Assembly: GCA_030411725.1 (NCBI GenBank)
Contig: MU839831.1
Span: forward strand, 434,001 to 498,000
Direction of reading: 5' to 3'
Length of the DNA: 64,000 nucleotides
Origin: Echria macrotheca
Taxonomy: Eukaryota; Ascomycota; Sordariomycetes; Sordariales; Schizotheciaceae
Numbering within the stretch: the stretch's first letter is position 1; every line of letters begins with the position of its first letter. The translations under genes and the position numbers were made by a program. Under the pieces are notes generated by a model. The model searched no databases. It worked only from the letters and a program-made list of their open reading frames with translations, and was not told where the DNA came from. Shown piece after piece: positions 32,939 to 43,856 of this stretch.

Positions 32939-34511
32939 TTTGTTTTTTCTTGTATCGGCAGAGATGTATTGTTTGGATTTGATTGGAATGAGTCGAAAGT
33001 GTTGTTTCTTGTTATTGGGGAGATACTGTTTAGATTCCAGGTTTGATTGGAATGAGTCGAATGTATTAGGTTGAATAGGTAGCATCTTGGGAATGCAGAC
33101 ACGAGACTCTCTCTCTCTATATATACTAAAACAGAGCCACATCCTACCTACCTAGTAGAGGCGAGTTTTCTTTTACTGTTGAGGCATCTGATTTTCTTTT
33201 GGTGGGATGCCTCCTTCGAAAGCTCCGATGCCGAAAAGTCTGTCCAGCAGAACACACAACACACCTCTTCCGATCTCGATTGGTTTGCTATTCTGGGAGC
33301 AGCGAGGCACTGCAAAACTGCGTTCTCGCTGTTCAAACTCGTGATCTCTTTCACCGTAACGTTGTGTGGTGGGTGGCCGTGGTGGTGTAAGTCGTGATCA
33401 TCACACCACCACCACATGTCGCTTGCTGGCTGCAGCTGCGACGCCGGGAGGCTCGGACGGAGAGGAATAATCACCCCGCCTTTTTGGGGCCGTGTATTAC
33501 TCCGCGCCAGACATACGAATGCTACCCAAAAGTAAAAGCACATGGAAAGTAGCAGGTTTTTACGAATAGATAATAACATCTCGGGATATAGGTATTGGTG
33601 GCCTCCTGTTGATTTCTAACTTCCGAGACTGATCTCCCGGCCCCCTGTCTTACTATTCCTCCTCACTGGTCCTTCCGTTCCAAATACTTTCCAAGCTTCA
33701 TCGCCGATAAACTCGGAATGCATAATCCTTACCTACAGATTCAGAAACCAGACGTGGCGTATACTAACAGCGTAATTACGTCCCGGGCTGAAGGTGCAAG
33801 CTCAACACCGTCATCTGACCGGTCAAACGTTATGTCCAACACCGCCCAGCATGCCAACCAGTAACATCCCAGCTGAACCACATTGACAGCCATCACCCAC
33901 AAGACACACACCCATCATCAGCCCTGCCTCGTATTCATCCGGCGGGTGACACAACAGCTCACACCTCGACCAAGTGGTCTCAATAGCCCTCAGCCGCTTG
34001 AGGCCATGTCTTACTCCTAGACAAATATCTCCGAGTCACCCGGGAGCGGCCCTCCTTTGCTTCATTACCTGCCCACATGCATATTAGCCTGATTCGCGGA
34101 GGCTATCCCTTACGTTTCGCTCTCATACCCTCCCTGACCTTGAGCTAATCGAGAATGTGGGCTCCACATCGCTGGGCCTTTATTTTCAAAGGTACGCCGT
34201 AACAACCGCCAGATGCTGTACACAAGAAAGGGATTATTCTGCCTCCCACGCGAGCCAGTACACCCTCTTATACACCAAAACCTGTCATAGCCGCCATCAG
34301 TTGCGTTCATCAACACCATAAATCTGATTGCTTTTTTTTTCTCTGACGCTCAGTGACCCCGACTAGATACATTTCCATGCAGATGTTAAAATCCCCGCCA
34401 GTCGTGTGCTCCAACTTGGGCTCAGTGGCTCGTCGGTGCGTTTCCAGCCCTCCTCTATAACTATGTATCCCGGACCCAACCCTTCATCCACGGCGCCACA
34501 AACTGCCCACG
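32939..34511. other. Intergenic
   Basis: Promoter of the But2-like gene, then about 1.3 kb with no supported gene, ending in the 3' flank of nicotianamine synthase. Near-repeats of TTTGATTGGAATGAGTCGAA occur around 32980 and 33045 in the leader region. Confidence 0.5.
33118..33125 (-). promoter_or_regulatory. TATA box of the But2-like gene
   Basis: TATATATA followed downstream on the minus strand by a GA-repeat (GAGAGAGAG), about 180 bp before the start at 32938. Confidence 0.45.
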
Positions 34512-35570
34512 CTACTCCTCCGCCTTCCGCCGCGCAATGATAACCGAGTTGACCACCTGTCCGTACGGATGAACCTCCATGCAAGGCTCCAGAATACGGA
34601 GCAGCGGCTTCGAAGTGATGTCGACGGCTTGATAGAGCAAAGTCTTGAGGCCGTGGGCACTCCGGATCACTATCAAGCCTCCAGGCTTCATCCTGCGCGC
34701 CATCGAGTGCAAGATGTTCTCCTTCTCGCACTGGTCGAACCCGACCAAAGCGGCCAAGAAGACGACGTCGAATGAACGAAGGTCCATCGCTCTGGAGAAT
34801 GCGCTCTCCAAAACGATGTGCATTCCCTCGGCGTACTTGCCCAGCGCTCGGCAGAGCTTCTGCGACACCTCGACCGCCTTCTCATCACGGTCGTAGTTAT
34901 AAACCTCGATAGGCTGAGCTTCGCCATTCTGAGAGTTCACCGGCAGACCACCCAGTGAGGCGCCCAGGTTCTTCAGTCCCTCGAGGACGCAGAGCGAGGT
35001 CAGGGGCAGCGGGCCGGAGCCGACAAAGGCAATCTTGCGGGGAACTGTGGTCGATGCCGACATGATGGCGTGGAGTTCAAAGCGAGCCAACTCGACGTAA
35101 TTGTTGTAGTACGGAAACGTCTTGAGACACTCGAAAACACGGTCAGAATCATAAATGTCGTCCGCTTGGCTCGCATCCGGCTGCTGCTTCTTGGTCTCGG
35201 CGAGAATCTTCCAGGCCCAATGGCTCTCCAGGGCCGATTCGGCTATATCACAGATTTCGCGCAGATTGGGAATTTTGCGTTGCAGTGCGTGGAAAGTGAG
35301 TACCTATGAGCACGTGAGTCAGGACTTTATCACCGCTGCTTGCTCTTCCTGCTCTCGTACCTCGTCGACAGTTTCTCGATCGTACGTCTTGGAACAGATC
35401 TGAACAAGCTCGGTCAGACGCTCATTGACCAATGGGCACGGCGCAAAGTCGTCCAGCTTCCATAGCTCGTCGTGGATCTTGATGATGCGCTGGATAATCT
35501 GGTCAGACTCGCGTATGTCGTCGCCGTCGTCGCTGTCGTCGTCGTAGGGGTCGTACGCCCGTACCGTCAT
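34512..35570 (-). CDS. nas: Nicotianamine synthase
   Basis: Exons 35570-35361 and 35303-34512 flank a 57-bp intron and give 333 residues, normal for this family. The N-terminal helical part (residues 1-155) includes CPLVNERLTELV and KTFPYYNNYVELARFEL. The Rossmann methyltransferase-like half starts with KIAFVGSGPLPLTS (160-172), the S-adenosylmethionine loop. YNYDRDEKAVEVSQKL (205-220) and FDVVFLAALVG (248-258) follow. The enzyme joins aminocarboxypropyl groups of three S-adenosylmethionine molecules to make nicotianamine, a chelator of zinc, iron, copper and nickel. I start at 35570; the same frame is open to an ATG at 35726, which would add 52 residues unlike the family. It is divergent from the ATP-grasp gene at 36550, with 979 bp between the starts, which suggests co-regulation. 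Confidence 0.93.
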
Positions 35571-36549
35571 GATAGCACTGTCCGAAACCTTTCTGACTTT
35601 GACAAAGTCGGGAGATATGTTCCGGAAAGATGCGGGTTTGGTGTGGTTTGGGTTTGGCTGCAGGAGTGCTCGTGTTTGATGTGTGGAAGACAGCCAGAGC
35701 CGGAGCCAAGTGAGAAGGTCGGCCATATTTAAGCAGCTAGTTGATGATTATCAGACGGCAGTCTTCAGATGAGGCAGGCGAGCCTGAGATGGCGGGCCAG
35801 CAAGTGATCCAACACACAGGTGCGCCTTGTGAGGTTCGGACAACAAATCGTCGGCGGTCTCGAGATGTGTTTTATGACGTGGGGATTACAAGGCCAGGCA
35901 AGGGGAACTCAACAAACTTGACGAATATAAAAGCCAGCGACCCTGAGCCACGGCTGATAAAACAAAGCTTAGATTTTCACAACCGAGTTGCATTGGCATG
36001 GGCGGATTCCGTGCCTGGTCGCATCGATCCACACGTAGCCATCAAGGTGCTCGGGAGCCACCGCGGAGCGAGCGGAGGGAGCAAACGGGTGGGAATTTGC
36101 ATATTGCGTCAGGTTGGTATACAATCTGGTTATCACTCAGATCCAATCCCTGTCGCTGCGGCCGTCAAGGTTCACGGAAAATCTGGTGTCATCAGGCACT
36201 CGGTTTGTGCTCTCCCGGCCGCAATCGGACTGCAAGCAACGGGGCTCCTTCCAGTCGGCAACGGCTGTGTGCTCCCCCAGATCAGATCAAGTTACAAACC
36301 ACGACCTACGGGGCTGACGTCTTCCCCCGAGCCGTTCACCGCTTTGATATCGGATGAAATCCGCGGGTGACACCAGCAAGTCCGCCCCACAAATATTTCT
36401 TTACCCTTCAAGTTTCTCGGCACCCTGCTTCCACTTTCCTTCTACACCACCCACTCCGCCAGCTTCACAGTCTCCGCCGACTGCTTTCAACCCGCCTCCC
36501 ACTGCCCCACAAGCTTCACAGTACCCAGTCCTCCTATTCAGGCTTAGAG
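35571..36549. promoter_or_regulatory. Shared divergent promoter, nicotianamine synthase and ATP-grasp gene
   Basis: The 979-bp interval has TATA-like elements pointing both ways: minus GCTTAAATATGG near 35723-35734 and plus TATAAAAG at 35926-35933. Two direct CAAGGT hexamers lie at 36043-36048 and 36166-36171. CAAGGT is the reported core of the site bound by the zinc regulator ZafA in Aspergillus fumigatus. A hexamer occurs often by chance, so this is only suggestive. Confidence 0.4.
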
Positions 36550-38839
36550 ATGGAGGCCATGATCGAGGATCAGAAAATGGAGGGGGACCTTCCCAACACT
36601 CCACCCTCTTCCGAACGGGCGACATCTTCTGACCGGGCGACATCGTCCGACCGGACGACTCATACAGTATTGACTCCTTATGATAGCGAATGCGATGTCG
36701 CTTGCGCCGATTCGCCAGCGTCATTGCCCCTCGCTCATGAGGAGTCTTACCTCAATGGTATCTCCTCTCCACGCACTCATCCTCCTGAACATTCAAGCTC
36801 ATTTATATACCACAGATTTCCCCATCGTCACCGACGCGGTCCGCATCTCACCTCAGTACACCGTTGTCACCTTCGCCAGACTGTCAGCTAGCAGCGCGGC
36901 TGGTCCACTTACCTCGCACAGCCTCATCTTCCCCAGACCTGGAGCCCGTCAGGGTAATTGGCCAACCCGAGCCCGTGACTGGCTCAAGCCTGGAAGATCG
37001 GGCGAGGGCATAAGCATATACTCTGCCATTGTGTCATCCGAAGCTGGTCTCCGCATTCAGAAGTACTTCTTTCTCAATCGCCTTGCTTTTTCAACAGTTT
37101 CTATTCAGTACCTCCACGAGACTGGCGAAGTCGGGTCCCAGATCGAAGCGCGGCATCCAGGCCTCTTCAACGTCAAAGAAGTTCTGGATAATGCGGTGGC
37201 TGTTGTACGATGGGAAGACCTCAACCCGCACATCCGCGTCGGGGATCTCTCGCGGTACATGAGACACATTGGTCAAGAGGTCATTTGCCGGCTATCAGAC
37301 GCGCCGTTCCTCACAAAAGCTATCACTTCCGAGGACATGCATCGCCGAGTTGCCTTGGTCCGCGGGCGGCCGTCCCAGGCTGCGGCGGAGCCGATTTACC
37401 AGGCTGCCCGTGAGCTCGGACTCCAGCTGGTGGTGATATCTGAACCCGGTCACTGGATGCAGGAGGACACAGAATTCAACAGGAGCGGTCGTGAAGCGTT
37501 CATCGAAGCCGACATGACCGAAGACAAACACATTGCAGACCGCATTGCGGCTGCGGTCAGGTCATACCCCTACCCCATCTCCGGCATCTTCACCCTTTCC
37601 GACAACTACTTTGTCGCCGTGGCGAAAGCGGCCCAGATTCTTGGTCTGCCTTCCAACCCCGTGACAGCATACGAAACGGCGGTCAACAAGTACAAGAGCC
37701 GCCTCCTACAGGACTCTCCAGGCCGCACGGCTTTGGTCGGGTCGGAATCCGAGCTTCGGGAGCTGCTTGCGGAAGGACATGAACCATCATCTTCGGGCGG
37801 TTCGCAGCCCAAATTTACCCCGGAGTTCCCCGTGATTGTCAAGCCAACAAGGGGTTGGAGCTCGGAATGCGTCTCCAAGGTGAACAACGTGGACGACCTT
37901 TTCACGGCGGTGAAGAAAGCCACCGCCCGTCACGGGGGTACTGCCGTCATTGAGCCTTTCTTCGACGGCCCGGAGATCGACGTCAACTTCGTTCTGCTTG
38001 ACGGCCAAATCCTATTCTGGGAGATTGCCGACGAGCCGCCCTGCGGCGCCGATCTAAAGACCGCCACGGTTGAAGACACCTTCTCGCCCGAGGCCGTCAT
38101 GTTTCCGTCGAGACTTCCCCCGGACGAACAGCTGATCGCACGGGACACGCTGCACAAGATCCTGGTCGACCTCGGCTTCCGCACCGGTGTTTTCCACGTC
38201 GAAGCAAGAATGGTGAACTCCAAGGTCCAATATGAGAGCGTCAAGCTGCCCTATGAGCCCCCCGATTCGCCTGATTGCGTACCTCGCCTTCCGGTATATT
38301 CCCGTCCTCGCTACACCACCCAACTAGTCTACAAGCCCGAAGCCAGCATCGTCGGCGAGCCGGTCTGTCGCCTGATCGAGATCAACGCGCGGCCCCCCGG
38401 CTTCCGCGTCTCCGTCCCCGCGAAGATGACATACGGCGTGGACTACTTCGCGGCGCACATGCTCGCCGCGATCGGCGACCGCGTCCGTCTCGAGATGCTG
38501 TCTCGGCCGTTCCACTACCTAGGCAAGACGACCCATCCCGGCGCGCAGTGGTGGGCGCAGCTGGTCTACATCACCGCCCCGGGGAATGGCACCGTCGTCT
38601 GGCCGGGTGGCCGCTCTCCGTGGGAGCATATCAAGGCCAGCAACTGTGAACTGGCCGAGTTCACCACTCTGGTGGTGGAATATGTCCGGCCGGGTGATAG
38701 GGCGACTCTGTTCACCGATGGCGCTCGCACTAATGTGGCGCATTTGCTCGTCGTCAGCGATAATAGCAGTCTGGAAGCTGCGGACCGCGCCGACAAGATC
38801 AAACGGGCCTACAAGTTGCATCTTGTGGAGGACAACTAG
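36550..38839 (+). CDS. ATP-grasp carboxylate-amine ligase (carbamoyl-phosphate-synthase-like)
   Basis: Exons 36550-36757 and 36816-38839 with a 58-bp intron give 743 residues. Exon 1 encodes an acidic, Ser/Thr-rich, probably disordered start containing a short repeat (ERATSSDRATSSDR). A pre-ATP-grasp domain follows, with a Rossmann-like strand (RRVALVRGRP) at about 244. The ATP-grasp fold covers roughly 350-610: LGLPSNPVTAYETAVNKYKSR, FPVIVKPTRGWSS with the ATP-binding Lys near 410, FFDGPEIDVNFVL, GVFHVEARM, and the metal/phosphate motif LIEINARPPGFR near 590. Such enzymes activate a carboxylate as acyl phosphate and couple it to an amine. Many fungal members sit in secondary-metabolite loci. 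The divergent partner is nicotianamine synthase, so the substrate could be nicotianamine or a relative. That link is inference. There is no signal peptide. Confidence 0.87.
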
Positions 38840-39461
38840 GTTTCTGGTTCAAGGGTAAATGGACGGTCACAGGCGCAGTTTTGGTGCAGGATTCAAAGTG
38901 CGCAATTTTGGCAGGGCGTTCTGGGTGCGTGATCTAGATCAGATTGGTAGACTGGCGGAGTTGTATGGGATTTCCTTGGCTCTCTTCTAGGCTCTAGATA
39001 GATGACAGCTTTTGCTGCAATGAACTCGGTTCTTTTCCTTAGTCGGTCGTGAGATTGAGTGACATAATCTCGGCCACACGAATGACACACGAATGCCACA
39101 CGAATGCCACATGAAGTCATTCCGAATGTTGGGCCGCTGGAATAATCACACGGTGGGAAGGAGCGGCCAGCGGGAAGGTTTTCACTGCCAGTTACAGATA
39201 CGTCGCCCAATCTCATCCTATCTCCAGAAGTTTCCTCATTCGACCTCCAGTTCCTTCTACACATTACCCGTTGTCACCCGCCGCTCGCATTCTAATATCT
39301 TGAAGGTAGCATCTATCTTAGCACATATACCTCCAGCACATTGGAAGATAACCAGTTCTACTGATCTTCTTTTGGAACGTCATAAGTATTGTCTACCTTA
39401 CCATAAGCTCCCTCACCACCTCTTCGTAGCATCAAACATAAATAACACGCCTTCCAACAGT
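38840..39461. other. Intergenic between convergent genes
   Basis: No gene seen. It contains a short 11-bp tandem repeat (39075-39113) and the 3' flanks of two genes. Confidence 0.5.
39075..39113. repeat. 11-bp tandem repeat, about 3.5 copies
   Basis: The unit CACACGAATGC occurs at 39075 (last base A), 39086 and 39097, with a decayed fourth copy at 39108. Confidence 0.75.
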
Positions 39462-40917
39462 TTATCCCTTGTAAAGAATGTACAGCTCGCCAACCGTCCC
39501 GTCGCTGGCCACATACATGCGCGAGAAATCGGGGTGCCAGGTAATCCCCGAGGGCCTGAGACACGTCGCCGATGAGCACGACGACTCGTTTTGCGTCCAC
39601 AGAATATCCGAGTAACCGGCCACGCCGCTGTCGCGCGGCGCCACTGGATCGTACGACCCATCTTCCAGCTGACGGAACGGAATCTCGACCACCTTGTAAC
39701 CCGTGGCCGGCTGGCGATTCCACGAGCCGTGCAGCGAGACGTACATGTTGGTAAAGTTGCGGTCAAACTTGCCGTCGATGGGCGCGCTGTGCGCTTTGAT
39801 GGAGAGCCGCGGCGGGACCGACTTTTCGGCGCATGTGGCATCGTTGAAAGTCGCGTTGGGCGCGATCATGAACTGGTCTCCAATCTTGAATGCCTTGTCG
39901 GTGATGACCGAGGGGTCACCAACCGTCCAGCATGTCGGGTAGCCGTACCATTTCTCGTTGGACTTGGATGGGTCGCCCACTGCTTTCGTCAGTCAATGTT
40001 CTTCAACAATTACGCTCCAACGTACAATAGTTCAGCTCCTCGGCCGGGTTGTCAATATGCACATCGACAGACTTGCCACCCACGTTACGGGTAAGTTGGT
40101 CTCCGCTGTTCTCGACGCCCCAGACCCTGTTCCCGTCAGCTTTTGAACATGTCAGGTCATGGAAACTCACATGTTGTTGCCGTCGAAAACGAGGGCAATC
40201 TCGTTACGCAGACCATACCCCAAATACCAGCCCTGTGTATTGTAACTGTATCCGCCCGACGGTGTCTTGGACAGATCAAACACCTTGACAATGGCCCGGC
40301 CCGTTTCCTTCTGGACAGTCGGCTGGTCGATATTGCCGTCCGAGCCGAGCGAGACGATCAGCAAGTTTGGATGGTTTGGGGGCACAGCCAGCGTGCGCGT
40401 GTTGTGCCCACCGGCATTCATGCCCCTGACGACGACGGTCTGGCCGCTAACAGTCATCGCCTTCGCATCGTAGCTCCACGACCATGCCGTCGGCGCCGCG
40501 CTTACGTACAGAGTCTTGCCATCGGGGCTGAGGGCAAGTCCATGATTGAGCTGGTTGTTCTGGATCAGCGTCTTGGTTGAGTTGATGCATCCATCCGCGC
40601 CGAAAGTGTGCGCCGTCAGACCATAGCCGGCCTGCAGAACGAGCAGGTGGCCCTCGGTGTCGAACAGAATCCCTCGCGGCTTAGACATGCCGGTCCCGAC
40701 GAGCGTGTATTTCCATCCCGCTGCTGCGCTGAGCTTGTATCGTGTAGAGGCTGTCACACCAGGGCACGATGTAGGAATTGGCAACGCCGCTTGTCGGGCG
40801 GAGAGGTCGCTCTCGCCAAGGACTGATTCGTGTTAGGAACTCATCCCATCATGATCCAGACATCATCATACCGGACCGAGCACCAATAACGGCCAGAGCT
40901 GCTGCAAACCAATGCAT
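39462..40917 (-). CDS. Secreted PQQ-dependent sugar dehydrogenase-like enzyme (AA12 type)
   Basis: Four exons (40917-40872, 40822-40171, 40126-40026, 39979-39462) and introns of 49, 44 and 46 bp give 438 residues. Exon 1 is a short signal-peptide exon (MHWFAAALAVIGARS). The rest is a six-bladed propeller of the glucose/sorbosone dehydrogenase type: GMSKPRGILFDTEGHLLVLQAGYGL, LNHGLALSPDGKTLYVSAAPTAW, GGHNTRTLAVPP, LIVSLGSDGNID, GYGLRNEIALVFDG, the Asn/Asp-rich VWGVENSGDQL, and LRPSGITWHPDFSRMYVASDG. This is the plan of fungal AA12 enzymes, which use pyrroloquinoline quinone to oxidise sugars such as fucose or rare ketoses and can feed electrons to lytic polysaccharide monooxygenases. An extracellular place is expected. 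The cofactor and sugar are family inference; no haem or cellulose-binding domain is present. Confidence 0.88.
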
Positions 40918-42330
40918 CCTGGCGGTTGTGTTGGTTCACAAGATGACGGGTTTGTTCTCAGAGATTCAGAGGTCCACCGCGTCCCGATAGAAACCAAAGA
41001 CTCCTCCTTCCCCGCGTCTCGCCGAGGAAAGCGTTGTGGTTAAATATCACGTCGGGGCAACCGCGCCTTCAGGAAGGTACCATCGAATCGGACCTTGGCA
41101 CAATAGCGAGCGCACGACTACCACCCCCGGATTGATAGCAAGCGCCAGTTGCCCTCTGACGGTATACCTTGGGGTGATTTATCAGGACGAATCGGAGCGT
41201 CCTAGTTCGGTTGCGGGAAAATCAGGCACTTTTTGTTCTTGGGGCTTGGCGTGCTATGCTATGCTACCTGTCGTACAAAAGGACCGGAGGGTGGTTGTGT
41301 TGTGTCTTGGTCGGTGTAGATCCATTCCGGGAACGCGGATCGAGAGCCAAGCCGGGTGATACCAACGGCCAAGACGAATCACATAGATGGTGGCCATTTG
41401 TGGCTTTCACACTGCCACGCGTCATTCTGATCCAGAATCGAACGGCTTGGTGGTTCCATCGGGGTGGATTGTCATATGGTGATATGATGCGAGCGGGTGC
41501 TTTCTTGATATGCCTTGGCTGGACAAGGCTCCTAACCTAACCTCTTTTACCATCACGAGCGAGAACTAATCTTTCTTTCTCTACATTTCCAACGCGAATC
41601 CACATGGGTTTGCTCTTTCCAAAACTCGGAACTAGTCCAAGTTGCAACGGCCGGCGCAACAAAACGGTCACCAGTGGTATATCAAAACTTCGCAGCCAGG
41701 GGTTGCCATCCAACGTCACAACATTCCATAGGAAGCGACCCCATATAATGCGCGGCATATATATTAAGAAACATGCACAACTTGGCCCCGCGTTCTTGGT
41801 GCGCCAGGTCTGAACCGTCATTCCAGCTCGGTTCCGTGAACCGAAATAGGTGATGTCTGTGGGACTCTAGGATCCCGCCATGACGTCGATGGTGACCTCT
41901 GGCAAAGACATTGTTGGGAATTTTGGAGTATTGCAAATCTTAACCCGATTTCAGAAGTGTTTAAACATGACTAGAACAAAGAGACTGAGTAAAATAGGTC
42001 AGACCAGAAGTCTCTCAGCTCCTCATTTTGCCCGTGCACACGACAAGAACTAGACTACCTTACGCTGCAAGTCAGAGAGTGGTATATATCCCAATGGCTC
42101 AAACAGCTATCTGGAAACGTTTTGGACATAACAGTTTACGGAGAACAGATACACAAGCCTCCATTTATACATGCTACAGAAATGTAATCTCTAAAAAGAT
42201 ATCTCTAAAAACCACAACGCCGCCCTGTAGAGTCTATATACAAAAGTCAAAGCACGCTCATCAACCACGATTAAGTAACCATCCCCCCTTTACAGCCCAG
42301 CCCATCTCCTCCACCCCCAACCCACAACTC
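40918..42330. other. Intergenic
   Basis: Promoter side of the AA12-type gene, then about 1 kb without a supported gene. The right end is 3' flank of the thioesterase and is AT-rich at 41930-42250. Confidence 0.5.
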
Positions 42331-42894
42331 TCACAACTTCTCCTTCAACTGAATAAACAACCCCTCCGCCCTCGCCAAAACCCTCTTCCCCTCATCCTCC
42401 ATAACCCCCTCAACAAAATACTTCCTACTCCCCTCCCGTCTCGCCATCCACGCCCTCACCAAAACCGTCGTCCCCGTCCTCACGGGCGCCACAAACTTGA
42501 CATTCAGATACGCCGTCATCATCGGAATATCTTTAACCACGCCCCGGGCGCGATTAATAGCCGCCAGCTGCCCGCACACCTCGTCGAGGATCGTCATGAC
42601 GATACCCCCGTGACAAATCCCCTTCCACCCGTTGAGCATGGGTCCCAGCGTCAGGAACGCGCCGACTTCTTCCAGCAGGTCGGATGGGGAGGGGGGAGGG
42701 GTATAGAAGACGGCGAAGGCGGCGATGGCGTCGGGGCGGTTGAGGGTTTGGGCCATTAGCGCTTCTTCGTGGTCGGGCTTGGGGAGGCGGGTGTGCGGGG
42801 TTTCGATTATGAGGTTTTGAGAGGAGAGGTGGGCGGCGCACCAGGGGATGCGTTGGAAGTGGGATACGTCGGGGGTGTTTTGTTGGCCGGCCAT
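42331..42894 (-). CDS. Hotdog-fold thioesterase, PaaI-like
   Basis: A single frame of 187 residues from the first ATG at 42894; the frame is open further upstream but without ATG. A variable N-terminal half precedes the hotdog core: GWKGICHGGIVMTILDEVCGQLAA is the long central helix with the HGG motif, followed by strands MTAYLNVKFVAPVRTGTTVLVRAWM, GSRKYFVEGVMED and LARAEGLFIQL. Proteins of this type hydrolyse acyl-CoA or related thioesters. The His-Gly-Gly loop and the Asp/Glu of the helix are the usual catalytic region. No clear targeting signal is seen from this start; a longer N-terminus through an unseen upstream exon could carry one. It is head to head with a second hotdog-like gene at 43857. 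Confidence 0.82.
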   Translation of the reverse strand: MAGQQNTPDVSHFQRIPWCAAHLSSQNLIIETPHTRLPKPDHEEALMAQTLNRPDAIAAFAVFYTPPPSPSDLLEEVGAFLTLGPMLNGWKGICHGGIVMTILDEVCGQLAAINRARGVVKDIPMMTAYLNVKFVAPVRTGTTVLVRAWMARREGSRKYFVEGVMEDEGKRVLARAEGLFIQLKEKL

Positions 42895-43634
42895 GATTCT
42901 TTCTTCAAGGTAGGTCGAAATGAGTGTGGATTGAGTTGGTCTGCCTGCACCGATGGTTGGTCTTATCACCGGGTTGAGAAGGTGTGTGGCGTTTGTGAGT
43001 GAGCTCGGGTCAGTGTCTTCATCGCCGGTAGACGTTTGCTCCTCCTTATCATCGCCGGAAGAAAAGAGGTTGTCGGGGCCGAGTGGGTTGGTGGAGTTCG
43101 GCTCGTTTGCCGAGGTTGTTGTGCATGGAAATTTCGGCGGGTCCAACGGCTGCCGGCCCCGGCAATCGTCTGTCACTAGACTAACAGCGGCGGGGTCGGA
43201 CCTCGACCGACCGTATCGGCGCTGGCATTATTATTTTGTCCACCTCAAATGCTGAAGACATTAACGGAACATTCAAGGACATCTACACCGACAGAATGAG
43301 GCATCAATTCCCACAATTATCGTCAGCCAAATTTCACGGCTGGAGTCCCCCGAGTTCGTGATGATTGCCCGCTGATGACTTCCGAGTCTAATTCACAGTG
43401 TCCCCCTTTCCACAGGTAACGTTACCGTAACCCTAACCCTGATTCTCGAAAGCCCCACACCACAGATTTGACAAAACAACACCGAGCCTCGGTTCATCAA
43501 TCTCTCGTCAGCAGCGCGACTCAACGCCCGGCCATCGGTGCCCTGTCGACGACTCCAGGTCCACTCGGTCCCGATGCACCCGTAACGTGGCCCAGCGCGT
43601 CGGATCGCGCGTCTTTAAAATCCATTCCCTCCCA
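42895..43634. other. Divergent intergenic region of two hotdog-fold genes
   Basis: The minus-strand frame continues open up to 43176, but without ATG, so I leave it as leader. A telomere-like motif is at 43428. I see no other gene. Confidence 0.5.
43428..43440. promoter_or_regulatory. Telobox-like element (two CCCTAA units)
   Basis: TAACCCTAACCCT matches two units of the fungal telomere repeat. As an isolated element upstream of genes, such teloboxes bind Myb-type factors. It lies 207 bp upstream of the small ORF at 43635 and about 0.43 kb upstream of 43857. Confidence 0.5.
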
Positions 43635-43811
43635 ATGCCCCTGTCGCCGCTCGTGTCCAAGTGCGGGAGTACTCTCTTTTGCGTCGCGCGCAACGCCCCC
43701 CTCTGGATTCTTGTTCTTCTGATCGTTATCTTTGGTGCTCTGCGGGCCTACACCGTCGGTCTATTCCGCCGAGCGCAGACTCGTCCCCGTCCGAACGAGA
43801 AACACTCCTGA
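43635..43811 (+). CDS. Small single-span membrane protein or upstream ORF
   Basis: A 58-residue frame from ATG 43635 with strong coding-like third positions. It holds one clear membrane span (PLWILVLLIVIFGALRAYTVG) followed by a basic tail (FRRAQTRPRPNEKHS). It ends 45 bp before the start of the next gene on the same strand, so it may be the 5' leader of that transcript. It could be a translated upstream ORF that tunes the downstream gene, or a short independent gene. No family is recognised. Confidence 0.4.
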   Translation: MPLSPLVSKCGSTLFCVARNAPLWILVLLIVIFGALRAYTVGLFRRAQTRPRPNEKHS

Positions 43812-43856
43812 ACTAGGAAAACAGTCAGAAAAGAGACCGAAAAAAAGAGAAAGAAA

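Noticed and set aside
35744..36370. Open frame of about 208 codons between nicotianamine synthase and the ATP-grasp gene
   Set aside because: It has no recognisable domain, its composition is not coding-like, and the TATA box at 35926 lies inside it. I treat it as promoter DNA.
42895..43176. N-terminal extension of the PaaI-like thioesterase
   Set aside because: The frame is open but has only non-ATG starts; Thr/Ser/Pro-rich composition fits a leader.
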